Below are positions 1 to 8,253 of a stretch of 37,639 nt of DNA, piece after piece; within the stretch, counting starts at the first letter, position 1; every line of letters starts with the position of its first letter. Below the pieces are notes generated by a model, which saw only the letters and a program-made list of their open reading frames with translations, ran no database searches and was not told where the DNA came from. The stretch is taken from positions 1-37,639 of the forward strand of contig CADALJ010000008.1 of the NCBI GenBank assembly GCA_902788735.1. The letters run 5' to 3'. The stretch comes from an uncultured Erysipelotrichaceae bacterium. GTDB taxonomy: Bacteria; Bacillota_I; Bacilli_A; RF39; UBA660. The position numbers were made by a program, and so were the translations under genes.

Positions 1-28
1 GATAATTAACATTGCTAAATGCCCATAA

Positions 29-136
29 AATAAGGAAATTATACATAGTACTATATGTACCAAGAATTGTATAAATATTTCCAAATGGTTAGCATGTGGC
101 AGTGGTAAGAAATATAAACAATGTCACGGTAAATAA
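29..136 (+). pseudogene. Decayed 3' end of a SEC-C motif protein
   Basis: The last in-frame codons before TAA at 134-136 read ACGSGKKYKQCHGK, a good match to the SEC-C zinc motif (CxCGSGKKYKxCHG) found at the C terminus of SecA and several other bacterial proteins. The first cysteine of the CxC pair is lost (Leu), and a TAA lies in the same frame at 26-28, so the open stretch is only about 35 codons. It is either the damaged end of a gene lying mostly outside the window or a remnant. A similar, more damaged copy lies at 3054-3101, after the YfhO gene. Confidence 0.5.
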
Positions 137-138
137 TT

Positions 139-176
139 AAAAGCCCGTAAAATAAAGTTTTGCGGAGCTTTTTTAT
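139..176 (+). terminator. Rho-independent terminator after the SEC-C remnant
   Basis: An AAAAGCCCG arm pairs with CGGAGCTTTT (one bulged A), followed by a T-rich tail. It lies just after the stop codon of the SEC-C tail, as expected for the end of a transcription unit. Confidence 0.65.
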
Positions 177-202
177 TGCCAAGATTTATATAGATACGCT
201 TT

Positions 203-228
203 AAAAGACTTGAAAAAGTCTTTTTTTT
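203..228 (+). terminator. Second hairpin terminator upstream of the YfhO gene
   Basis: A perfect AAAGACTT / AAGTCTTT stem with a GAAA loop is followed directly by eight or more T. No gene lies between this and the terminator at 139-176, so it may back up that one or end a short untranslated transcript. Confidence 0.7.
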
Positions 229-321
229 GATATGATAAAACTAAATTAGGAGAATTATGATATAATTGATATAAAGATAAATGATAAAAACAAATAATCT
301 ATGATTGATTGGAGCATTATT

Positions 322-2952
322 ATGTCAAAGAAAAATATTAAGTACTATGTTATAACAGTTTTAACAACAAGTATAATATTGTTTATTATATTTTTTTTAA
401 AACATTTGTACCCATTTGGAACACATTCATTGTTAACAGGTGATTTGTTGCAGCAAAATACCCCTTTTTTGTATAATTTTTATGATGTAATTACAGGAAA
501 GACAAACATTTTCTTTAATCAATTAATTTCAAGTGGGAGTAACAATTTCTATGAATCAATAGTTGAAATTGTAAATCCTATTAATTACATTTTACTATTA
601 TTTGGTAGAAGTAAAATATATTTAAATATTAATTTATTATTTATTATATATATAGTTTTAACTGCGCTTACGTGTAATATCGTATTAAATAAACTAAATT
701 CTAATAATCATTATATAAATATTGCATTAAGTATTTTATATTCATTTTCAGCATATACGGCATATATGTATCAAGTAATTAGATGGATGTATTTACCTTT
801 ATTATTTCCTCTTTTTATACTAGCCTATCGACAGTTACTTACTAAAGATAAAGGAATATATTATTCATTATTAGTGGGATATTTCTTTATTTTGGGGACA
901 CAAAATGCTTTTTCTTTAATGCTTTTTGTTTTATTTTCTTCATTTATATACATTTTTTTATTTGTTGATAAAGAAAAACGAAGAAAGAAATTTTGCTTAC
1001 TTGGTATATATACTTTTCTAGGAGTATTATTTTCATCAATTGCTTTAATCCCTAATATTGATAATATTTTAAATTCCACAAGATCTATTTATAATAAAGG
1101 ATATATAGATGCTTTAAAAGATTTTTCTTTAAATGATTTATTCGAAAGATTTTATATTATATTTAATCCAATGGTTATAATATATATGGTTTTTAATTGG
1201 AAAAACAAAAATAAAACATTTAAGTTTTTAAAATATTTACTAATTTTTTTATATTTTACTAGTTTATTTTCGGCAACAAATTTTTTATGGCATATGGGAA
1301 GTTATATGTGTTTTCCACTTAGATATGGTTATATAATTTCCTTCATTAATACATTGTTTTTAAGTTATATTATTGACAAAAAGCAAAAAATTATTATTCA
1401 AAATAATAATTTATCAGTTATTTGCAGCATATTATCTTTTATCTTTTTAGCGTGTATTTGTTTTCTTGCTATTAGATATGGAGTTTATATATCAAAAAAA
1501 TTTACTAGTCTAGCGATTTTTATTTATAGTAAATTTTCAATATACATTATTGTTATTATGATGATCCTAGCATTTTTATCTGCATTATTAATATATTTGA
1601 TAAAAAACAAAAAGATTTTCATATACATGATATTAATATATTCTATAGTTATTGGTTTTTCTCTGTTTTATATTTCCGTGTATAGCAGAAGTAACAATAA
1701 CGAATATATTTTATTGAATGAGTTATATTTAAAAAATGATGATAATAATGATAATAGATTTATCGATGCACGAATGAAAGATAATGGTATCTTCAATTTA
1801 AATAGTGCAATGGTTTCAAGATACAATTCTATTGCTGGATATTTACCATCAGGTAATTTGAAATATTATACATTTATGAAAAAAATAGGATATAGTGAAA
1901 ACTGGGTCAAAAATACTTCGATTGGCGGAACCATTGTATCAGATGCTCTATTTAGAAATAAATATTATTTTGTTCCAAATTCAAAAATTATTAATAAACA
2001 ATTATATAATAAAATTAATTCTTATGATGATTATACTTTATATGATACAGAATATATTTTACCTTTTGGATTTACAATTAATGAAAATTCACATAAAGTT
2101 GATGATAATATTTCATTAAAAAATCAAAATACAATGAGTGAACAAATATTAAATCAATCTTTTGATTTTTATGAAGAATTTAATACAATAAATTCAAATA
2201 TTGATTCTGATAATAAAATTATCAAGACAGATATTAATAAAGAATCAGGTATTGAATATAACATATATATAAATAATTCAGCTATTCTTTATTTTGAAGG
2301 TAATAACGATCCTTTCCATTATAAAATTTACGTAAATGATCAATTATTTGATAATACTACTAATCTTACTATGTTTGATAGTAATGCTATTATTGAACTA
2401 GGGACATTTAAAGAAGAGTATATTAATATTAAAATAATTATGAATGATGTAGATAGTATTTTTATACCTTCAATAGCATCAATAGATGTGAATAATTTTA
2501 TAGATTCAATCAATAACTATTCTAATAATAATTTAAAGTTAAAAGGTAATACAATAACAGGAACAATTAATGCGAAGACTGATAATCAAACATTACTAGT
2601 TGATATAGCAAATATTGCAGGTTGGTCAGCTACAAAAAATGGTAAAAAAATTGAAATTACTAACGCCTATAATGGTTTGATTGGTATTAAACTTAATAAA
2701 GGCAAAAATAAAATAGTAATAAAGTTTGTTCCTAAAGGTATTAAACTAGGATTTATTGTTTCACTACTTTCTATTGTACTATTAATATTATTTTCTAATT
2801 ATAAAAAGTTAATAGATAAAATATCTAAATTTAAAATTATTTCTATCACGTATTATGCTGTATTTAGTGTATTTACATTGATTTTATATGTAATACCAGT
2901 GCTGTTTAGAATTATATATATTTTGAAATTTATAATTAAAAAAATAATTTAG
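322..2952 (+). CDS. YfhO-family multi-spanning membrane protein
   Basis: The protein is 876 residues from this start. It has about a dozen hydrophobic segments over the first 480 residues, a long hydrophilic outward-facing region, and two more membrane segments at the C terminus. The N-terminal FGTHSLLTGDLLQQNTPF and the C-terminal stretch around NKGKNKIVIKFVPKG before the last helices fit the YfhO family (PF09586). These are large membrane proteins linked to glycosylation of lipoteichoic or other wall polymers, probably as GT-C-like transferases. I chose ATG 322 rather than the in-frame ATG at 301 because TTGGAG at 309-314 sits at the right distance from 322, whereas 301 has no Shine-Dalgarno. 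A TATAAT-like box lies at 261-266. The substrate cannot be read from the sequence. Confidence 0.85.
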   Translation: MSKKNIKYYVITVLTTSIILFIIFFLKHLYPFGTHSLLTGDLLQQNTPFLYNFYDVITGKTNIFFNQLISSGSNNFYESIVEIVNPINYILLLFGRSKIYLNINLLFIIYIVLTALTCNIVLNKLNSNNHYINIALSILYSFSAYTAYMYQVIRWMYLPLLFPLFILAYRQLLTKDKGIYYSLLVGYFFILGTQNAFSLMLFVLFSSFIYIFLFVDKEKRRKKFCLLGIYTFLGVLFSSIALIPNIDNILNSTRSIYNKGYIDALKDFSLNDLFERFYIIFNPMVIIYMVFNWKNKNKTFKFLKYLLIFLYFTSLFSATNFLWHMGSYMCFPLRYGYIISFINTLFLSYIIDKKQKIIIQNNNLSVICSILSFIFLACICFLAIRYGVYISKKFTSLAIFIYSKFSIYIIVIMMILAFLSALLIYLIKNKKIFIYMILIYSIVIGFSLFYISVYSRSNNNEYILLNELYLKNDDNNDNRFIDARMKDNGIFNLNSAMVSRYNSIAGYLPSGNLKYYTFMKKIGYSENWVKNTSIGGTIVSDALFRNKYYFVPNSKIINKQLYNKINSYDDYTLYDTEYILPFGFTINENSHKVDDNISLKNQNTMSEQILNQSFDFYEEFNTINSNIDSDNKIIKTDINKESGIEYNIYINNSAILYFEGNNDPFHYKIYVNDQLFDNTTNLTMFDSNAIIELGTFKEEYINIKIIMNDVDSIFIPSIASIDVNNFIDSINNYSNNNLKLKGNTITGTINAKTDNQTLLVDIANIAGWSATKNGKKIEITNAYNGLIGIKLNKGKNKIVIKFVPKGIKLGFIVSLLSIVLLILFSNYKKLIDKISKFKIISITYYAVFSVFTLILYVIPVLFRIIYILKFIIKKII

Positions 2953-3101
2953 ATACTTTTCGGTCAAACTCTGGGCACTGTCAGAAACTACCAAGTGTAT
3001 TCAATAGCCAAAAAGGACTATAAAATGCTAACAGATGCTTTCAAAAAATTACAAGCCATGTAGCAGTTGAAAGAAATATAAACAATGTCATAGGAAATAA
3101 A
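2953..3101 (+). pseudogene. Degraded coding remnant with a second SEC-C-like tail
   Basis: The gap after the YfhO gene holds no intact ORF, but 3054-3101 aligns with 91-136 at roughly 40 of 46 positions. Translated in the matching frame it gives PCSS, a stop, then KKYKQCHRK, a broken SEC-C motif. A different frame upstream reads about 30 residues (ending DAFKKLQAM), so the region looks like coding sequence worn down by frameshifts. As with the first copy, a terminator follows at once. Confidence 0.4.
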
Positions 3102-3125
3102 AAGATTCAAATTGAATCTTTTTAT
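3099..3125 (+). terminator. Hairpin terminator before the HD-domain gene
   Basis: AAAGATTCA / TGAATCTTT with a 3-nt loop is followed by a short T run. It lies after the decayed SEC-C copy and before the promoter of the HD-domain gene. Confidence 0.65.
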
Positions 3126-3126
3126 A

Positions 3127-3155
3127 TTGAATTATGATTATTATTTTAATATAAT
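3127..3155 (+). promoter_or_regulatory. Sigma-A-type promoter for the HD-domain gene
   Basis: TTGAAT at 3127-3132 and TATAAT at 3150-3155 are separated by 17 nt, followed by GAGGTGG and the ATG at 3177. Confidence 0.6.
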
Positions 3156-3176
3156 AATAAGTCAACGAGGTGGATT

Positions 3177-3890
3177 ATGGAAAAGACAGAAAAAGAAAAA
3201 ATAGAAGATGCATTAAAATGGTATCTTAGTATGTCAAAATTAAATGATACAGAAAGACAAGGATGGCTTGATTGGAATATAAAAAGAGAACGTATCGAAA
3301 GTGTTGGAGAACATACTTTTGATACTATTCAGTTAGCTATTGCTATTTGGAGTGAATTTGATGTTCCAGTAAATATAGATAGAGTAGGAATGATGCTTAA
3401 TGTTCATGAAACAGAAGAACCAATAATTGGTGATATATCACTAGTTCATAAATTAAAAGAATACAAAAAAGAAATAGGAAAAATTGCTGTTGAACATATG
3501 ACATCATGCCTTACTAAAAATGCATATGTCCGTGGATTAATAAATGAATACGAAGAACAAAAAACACCAGAATCAAAATTTGCTAAGTTTTGTGATAAAC
3601 TACAATGTGATATAGAATCTAAATTAAATGATGAAGAAAATACAATTGATTTAAATCACCAAGAGAATAATCTTTCATATAATCATCCATTAGTTCAAAA
3701 ACTTCTTAGTGAAGGGAAATCATTTAGTGAAATGTGGATGGAATTTGGAAGAACTGTGTATAATTATCCAGAAAAATTTAATAATATTTCAGAATATGCT
3801 GAAGTAAATGACTTACATGAATTAAGAGATAATAATATTAATAAAGGAAAACAAAAAGTAAAAGAATACTTAGATGAAATTATAAAATAA
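3177..3890 (+). CDS. HD-domain phosphohydrolase (YfbR/HDDC2-like)
   Basis: The protein has 237 residues. The motif order fits the HD_3 branch (PF13023) that includes the 5'-deoxynucleotidase YfbR and HDDC2: SVGEHTF with His46, then HETEEPIIGDIS at 77-88, and a later CDKLQCDIE segment that should supply the last metal-binding Asp. The family hydrolyses phosphate from deoxynucleoside monophosphates or related substrates using a divalent metal. The usual His-Asp pair appears here as His77-Glu78, a conservative change that could still bind metal but is worth noting. It is alone in its transcription unit, with its own promoter, a GAGGTGG ribosome site and a terminator overlapping the stop. The substrate is unknown. 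Confidence 0.75.
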   Translation: MEKTEKEKIEDALKWYLSMSKLNDTERQGWLDWNIKRERIESVGEHTFDTIQLAIAIWSEFDVPVNIDRVGMMLNVHETEEPIIGDISLVHKLKEYKKEIGKIAVEHMTSCLTKNAYVRGLINEYEEQKTPESKFAKFCDKLQCDIESKLNDEENTIDLNHQENNLSYNHPLVQKLLSEGKSFSEMWMEFGRTVYNYPEKFNNISEYAEVNDLHELRDNNINKGKQKVKEYLDEIIK

Positions 3891-3912
3891 GTCCAACAAC
3901 TGGACTTTTTTT
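3889..3912 (+). terminator. Terminator of the HD-domain gene
   Basis: AAGTCCA / TGGACTT stem with an ACAAC loop starts in the stop codon and runs into a T stretch. A TATAAT at 3915-3920 follows at once and may serve the next gene. Confidence 0.8.
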
Positions 3913-3938
3913 GATATAATAGATTTAGGAGGAGTAAA

Positions 3939-4550
3939 ATGGAAGAAGATTTAAAAAGATTAGTAGGAAATAATGAAAAAATATTATATGAAGGAAAACC
4001 TAGTAAAAAATGTTTTATATTTGAAAGTATATTTAATCCATTAATGCCATTTGCTATACTTTGGGCTATCATTGATTTTGGTTTCATTGGAGGAGCATTT
4101 GTTTTTGGAGAAATGGGTGGATTTGGATTTTTTATAATTCCATTTATGCTATTACACTTAATGCCAGTATGGATTTACTTAGGTGGAATAATATTTACTT
4201 TTAGGAGATATAGAAATACTTACTACATAGTAACTGATAGAGGTATATATATATCAGGAGGAATATTTACTAAAACATTTAATAATAAACCATTTGCAGA
4301 ATTATCACATGTAGACCTACATAGAGGTATATTTGACCAAATGTTTAATGTAGGAGATATTGTTTGTACTTCAAGTAATATGGGTCCTAATAATGTTAGC
4401 GCAGCTATAAAAATAGATAGTATTGAAAATTATGTTGATGTTTATAACTTAGTTAAAAAACTACAAACTGATATATATACTGATGTTATGTATCCAAATG
4501 ATAAAAGGCCAAGTGAGAATCACGGATATAATACTGAATATAAAGGATAA
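3939..4550 (+). CDS. Membrane protein with bacterial PH domain (bPH2, YdbS/YdbT-like)
   Basis: This 203-residue protein starts with NEKILYEGKPSKK, has two hydrophobic segments (about 30-58 and 61-88), and then a YYIVTDRGIYISGGIF stretch followed by PFAELSHVDLHRGIFDQMFNVGDI. That is the usual layout of the bPH2 family (PF03703): two helices and a small beta-sandwich on the cytoplasmic side. Members are poorly characterised and some affect envelope stress or competence. A strong AGGAGGAG at 3927-3934 places the start. It is a single gene between two terminators, with a -10-like TATAAT at 3915-3920. Confidence 0.75.
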   Translation: MEEDLKRLVGNNEKILYEGKPSKKCFIFESIFNPLMPFAILWAIIDFGFIGGAFVFGEMGGFGFFIIPFMLLHLMPVWIYLGGIIFTFRRYRNTYYIVTDRGIYISGGIFTKTFNNKPFAELSHVDLHRGIFDQMFNVGDIVCTSSNMGPNNVSAAIKIDSIENYVDVYNLVKKLQTDIYTDVMYPNDKRPSENHGYNTEYKG

Positions 4551-4577
4551 GGAAACATTTTATATGTTTCTTTTTTA
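4551..4577 (+). terminator. Terminator of the PH-domain gene
   Basis: GGAAACAT / ATGTTTCT stem (one G-T pair) with a 5-nt loop is followed by six T. Confidence 0.7.
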
Positions 4578-4611
4578 TATAAAAAATAAAAACAAAATTC
4601 GACAAATCTTA

Positions 4612-4639
4612 TTGACATCTTGTTGCCACATGTTATAAT
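4612..4639 (+). promoter_or_regulatory. Strong promoter of the fibre locus, unit 1
   Basis: TTGACA at 4612-4617 and TATAAT at 4634-4639 are 16 nt apart, with an extended TG motif just before the -10. This is near consensus and the strongest promoter seen in the window. About 80 nt of leader follow before ATG 4727. Confidence 0.8.
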
Positions 4640-4726
4640 ATAGTTGTATTGTAAAAAATATGATAATAGGAGTGTGTAGCATAGTGTGTAACTCTGATAT
4701 ACATAGATATAAAGGAGTAGTCAGAA

Positions 4727-5425
4727 ATGGATAATAAAAGAATTGCATTAACTACTAATAAACTCAAAAAAGAAAAGAAGATAAAAAGGATAGTTAGAAT
4801 TGTTTTATTACTCATTTTATTATTACTAGCTATAATATATTCAGTTGTCGGTATTGTTTATAATAATAGTAATTTTAGTATAACGTTGGATAGAAACCTT
4901 TATTATGAAAAAGGATTAATTGTATATGATGATCCTGACTATAAAGTGTTTAGATCTGAACTATATGCATTATCCCCTGATACTTTCGATAACATATCAT
5001 ATAGATGGTTACCAGAAAATATACATGATTCAAGGGGTGGCTCACATAATGGTCAAAATTATTTAGCATATACCTTTTATGTAGAAAATCAAGGAAAGGA
5101 TACAGCAGACTATTATAGTGAAATAGAAATAGTAGACGTTATTAAAAATGTTGACGAAGCAGTTAGAATTCGTGTTTATAAAAATGATGTTCAAACTACA
5201 TATGCTAAGAAATCTGCAAGAAATGAGCCTGAGAAGAACACAACTCCATTTCTAGAAGATAAATTAATAGCATTAGATCATGTCGAAAATTTTAAACCTG
5301 GAGACATTGATAAATATACAGTAGTTTTGTGGTTAGAAGGGTCTGACCCAGAATGCAACGACAACATTTTAGGTGGAGAAATTAAAATTGTAATGAGTTT
5401 TAATTCTGAATATGTAGATGATTAG
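4727..5425 (+). CDS. Membrane-anchored TasA-fold-like surface protein, first gene of the fibre operon
   Basis: The protein has 232 residues: a basic cytoplasmic start, one hydrophobic helix at about 21-45, and an extracellular domain. Near the C terminus it carries VLWLEGSDPECND, which matches the WLEGQD/WVEGQD motif near the ends of the three following fibre paralogs, so it probably shares their beta-sandwich fold. It lacks the Thr-Tyr-Ala-Trp-Phe signal end of the paralogs, so it may stay anchored in the membrane, perhaps as a base or initiation subunit. AAAGGAG precedes the ATG. The next gene starts 14 nt after its stop. Family assignment rests on the shared motif only; the function is inferred from context. 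Confidence 0.55.
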   Translation: MDNKRIALTTNKLKKEKKIKRIVRIVLLLILLLLAIIYSVVGIVYNNSNFSITLDRNLYYEKGLIVYDDPDYKVFRSELYALSPDTFDNISYRWLPENIHDSRGGSHNGQNYLAYTFYVENQGKDTADYYSEIEIVDVIKNVDEAVRIRVYKNDVQTTYAKKSARNEPEKNTTPFLEDKLIALDHVENFKPGDIDKYTVVLWLEGSDPECNDNILGGEIKIVMSFNSEYVDD

Positions 5426-5439
5426 AAAGAGGAGTATGT

Positions 5440-6670
5440 ATGAGAAAAAGAAACAATAAGCATATTAAAAGAGCAAGACGAATGATTCTAGCAGTTATTT
5501 TAATGGCATTTATATTAGCTGCAGGAACATACGCATGGTTCATTGGTATGAAAACAGTTAACGTATCAAGTTTTGATGTAGAAATAGCTGCAATCGATGG
5601 ATTGTCACTTTCATTAGATGGTGTTCGTTGGTCTGATACAGTTACTATAAATAAAGAAAACTATGCATCAGTCAATGAATCAAATAATACAAATAGCTGG
5701 GGTGGAAGTGGATTATATCCAATGTCTTCAGTAGGTATTATTGATACAACTGCATCAAGAATGATATTATTTGAAAAAGGAAGTTTCACAACTACTCCTG
5801 GTGGATATAGAATTATGGCTAGCCAAGTAGCTAATACAGTAGCAGGAAATACAGAACAAGATGGATACGTAGTATTCGACTTATTCGTTAAAAACCTATC
5901 TGGTCATGAATATTACAAAGCATTAGATGTAAGAAATGAAGAAGCAATTTATTTAACACCAGATTCAAAAGTTACAGTAGCAAGTAATGGTGGTGTAGCT
6001 GGAACTGGTATTGAAAACTCAGTAAGAGTTGGATTTGCACAAATTGGTCGTGTTGAAGCGTCCTGCACAAATCTGGGAACCAAATGATAGATACCATGTA
6101 CAAAATGCAATTAACTGGTATTCAACTTCATGTTTAAAAAGAACTGGAGCTGATTTAACTCAAGCAACTTCATTTGGCGGAGCATGTAAGACATTAACAG
6201 ATGGTACTTATGTACAAACAAATGCAATTAGTGGAGTAATTGATTATACTGATCAAGTAGATGTATATGATGGAGCAGATTACAATGGTTATACAGCAAG
6301 TATTTCTGCAACACCAGCAACTGGTAAATTATATGCATACGATTATTTCACAGATCAAGAAAAATCATTAACAGGTGTTAATAGACCAACATTTATTACA
6401 TTAGCACCAAATAGTATTACAAAAGTTAGAATTTATGTATGGCTTGAAGGTCAAGACGTTGATAACTATGATTTTGCATCATTAGGAAAGAAAATATCTG
6501 TAGCATTTGGATTAACTAAGGAAAGATTCTTCGATGAAGATATCAATTATGTTAACCCAGAAGGAGCAGAATTACCAACTGACGTTCAAAGAGAAGAACA
6601 TCCAGCATATGATTATGAAGCACCAGCAAATAACAATAATAATGGTGGAGGAGAACCACAAACACCATAA
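5440..6670 (+). pseudogene. Fibre-subunit paralog 1, broken by an internal deletion and frameshift
   Basis: Two overlapping frames together make one protein closely related to the next gene. The first frame (from 5440) has a SipW-type signal segment at 12-36 ending GTYAWFIG, then runs to GRVEA. The second frame resumes at PAQIWEPND (about 6059) and ends at TAA 6668-6670 with the tail GGGEPQTP. Aligned to paralog 2, about 31 residues between GRVEA and CRQAQIWEPND, including two cysteines, are missing and the frame shifts at 6058-6062. Without rescue the product stops after 215 residues. The C-terminal frame keeps RIYVWLEGQDVDNYDF. Lack of other lesions suggests the break is recent, strain-specific or an assembly fault. 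Confidence 0.75.
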
Positions 6671-6699
6671 CAAAATGGTGAATATTAAAAAGGTTATTA

Positions 6700-6726
6700 C
6701 ACGTAAGGGAAACATCCCCTTACGTG
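6700..6726 (+). other. Intercistronic hairpin between fibre paralogs 1 and 2
   Basis: A perfect 10-bp stem (CACGTAAGGG with CCCTTACGTG, 7-nt loop) lies between the stop of paralog 1 and the AGGAGG of paralog 2. There is no T run, so it is more likely an mRNA-stability or processing element than a terminator. Confidence 0.6.
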
Positions 6727-6751
6727 ATATAAAATTAGGAGGGAAAATTTT

Positions 6752-8143
6752 ATGAAAAATAACAGACGTAGAAAGAAAATTAGAAACCTTATAATAATTT
6801 GCTTTATCTGCGCAATAATCGTTTCTGTTGGAACTTATGCATGGTTCATTGGTATGAAAACAGTTAACGTATCAAGTTTCGATGTAGAAATTGCAACTAC
6901 TGAAGGTTTGTTCTTATCAATGGATGGAGAACATTGGTCATATCAATTAGATGCCAAAAATGCAACACCTTATACAGGTAATACTAACACATGGGCACCA
7001 ACAGGTTTAATACCTATTTCATCAGTAGGAGATTTAGATGCAACAGTATCTAGATTACAACTATATGAAAAAGGAAGTTTAACTACTACAAAAGGTGGTT
7101 ATAGACTATTAGCTAGCCGTGTTCATAACTATGACAATACTGAAACTGGTAAAAATGGTACAAGTGAAAGTAATGGTTATGTTGCATTCGACTTATTTAT
7201 TAAGAACCTTTCAGGAACTGAATATTATGCAGAAAATAATATATTAAATGAAGAAGATATTTATTTAACTACAAATTCAGCAGTTACAGTAGCTACTAAT
7301 GGTGGTGTAGCTGGAACTGGTATTGAAAACTCAGTAAGAGTTGCTTTTGCACAAATCGGACGTGTTGAAGCTACAGATGGAGTTGCAAGTGTTGATAATA
7401 TTACTGGTATTACTTGTACAGATGTAGCTGCAGGAACTGGTCAAGCACAAGTTACTGGTATTTGTCGTCAAGCTCAAATCTGGGAGCCAAATGATAAAGC
7501 ACATGTACAAAATGCAATTAACTGGTACGAAACAAGTTGTAAGATAAGAAAAGAAACTGGTACAGATGTTACTTTAGCTGCTTCATATGACTCAACTGCA
7601 TGTTCAGGAGTAGCAAATAATGCTGCAAACAAAACATATGCTATAAGTAGAGTTATTAATATAGCTGATAATGTTGATATCTATGATGGAGCACAATATA
7701 ATACTTATGAAGACAATACAATTGAATATGCAACATATGATGCTGCAGTAAATAGAAATGCAGCTGCATTAGCACAAACAGACGATGCAGAAAAAGCAAC
7801 TGCTGCTGAAGCTGCTAAAACAACTGCTCGTGCAGAATATAAATTAGTTGATTTTCCTTATTTCACAGATACAATGAAAAACTTAACAAGTACTGAAAGA
7901 CCAACATTCATGAAATTAGCACCAAACAGTATTACTAAAGTAAGAGTTTATATTTGGATTGAAGGACAAGATGTTGATAACTATGATTTTGCATCATTAG
8001 GAAAGAAAATTTCTATTAACTTCGGATTTACTAAGGAAAGATATACTGAAGATGATATCGATTATACAGGACCAAGTACTGATATCACTCCAGTTGAAAA
8101 TAATAATCAACAACAAGGTGGAGGAGAACCACAAACACCATAA
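6752..8143 (+). CDS. Major fibre-subunit-like secreted protein, paralog 2 (TasA/camelysin-like, SipW-type signal)
   Basis: This 463-residue protein has a signal segment at about 10-32 ending GTYAWFIG, typical of substrates of SipW-type signal peptidases, then a long beta-rich exported part. It shares with paralogs 1 and 3 a GTGIENSVRV block, a cysteine pair before QAQIWEPND, and WIEGQD at 402-407. An Ala-rich insert at about 331-368 is absent from paralog 1. The tail is NNNQQQGGGEPQTP; no LPXTG sorting motif is present, so sortase anchoring is unlikely. A strong AGGAGG precedes ATG 6752 and hairpins flank the gene, as is common for highly expressed subunit genes. The homology to TasA/CalY is by signal form and context rather than clear sequence identity. 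The fibre role is inferred. Confidence 0.65.
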   Translation: MKNNRRRKKIRNLIIICFICAIIVSVGTYAWFIGMKTVNVSSFDVEIATTEGLFLSMDGEHWSYQLDAKNATPYTGNTNTWAPTGLIPISSVGDLDATVSRLQLYEKGSLTTTKGGYRLLASRVHNYDNTETGKNGTSESNGYVAFDLFIKNLSGTEYYAENNILNEEDIYLTTNSAVTVATNGGVAGTGIENSVRVAFAQIGRVEATDGVASVDNITGITCTDVAAGTGQAQVTGICRQAQIWEPNDKAHVQNAINWYETSCKIRKETGTDVTLAASYDSTACSGVANNAANKTYAISRVINIADNVDIYDGAQYNTYEDNTIEYATYDAAVNRNAAALAQTDDAEKATAAEAAKTTARAEYKLVDFPYFTDTMKNLTSTERPTFMKLAPNSITKVRVYIWIEGQDVDNYDFASLGKKISINFGFTKERYTEDDIDYTGPSTDITPVENNNQQQGGGEPQTP

Positions 8144-8164
8144 TATAAAGGTGATTAAAAATAA

Positions 8165-8186
8165 TATACTAGTCGACACTAGTATA
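8165..8186 (+). other. Intercistronic hairpin after paralog 2
   Basis: A 9-bp perfect inverted repeat (TATACTAGT / ACTAGTATA, CGAC loop) lies just after paralog 2. It has no T run. Confidence 0.5.
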
Positions 8187-8195
8187 ATGGCATAG

Positions 8196-8234
8196 ATGAA
8201 GAGTAATGTTATTATACTTACTCTTCATTTCTTT
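8196..8234 (+). terminator. Possible attenuating hairpin before paralog 3
   Basis: An 11-bp stem (ATGAAGAGTAA / TTACTCTTCAT) is followed by a weak T-rich stretch that runs into the ribosome site of paralog 3. It could lower transcription of downstream genes relative to paralog 2. Confidence 0.5.
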
Positions 8235-8253
8235 ATGAAGGAGGTGAAGAGAT

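Noticed and set aside
4660-4735. Leader peptide of 24 codons before the fibre operon
   Set aside because: The ATG has no Shine-Dalgarno and the peptide shows no regulatory pattern, although its stop overlaps the start of the next gene.
6534-6755. Small plus-strand ORF spanning the end of paralog 1
   Set aside because: It is a shadow frame; the conserved WLEGQD and GGGEPQTP coding frame runs through the same DNA.
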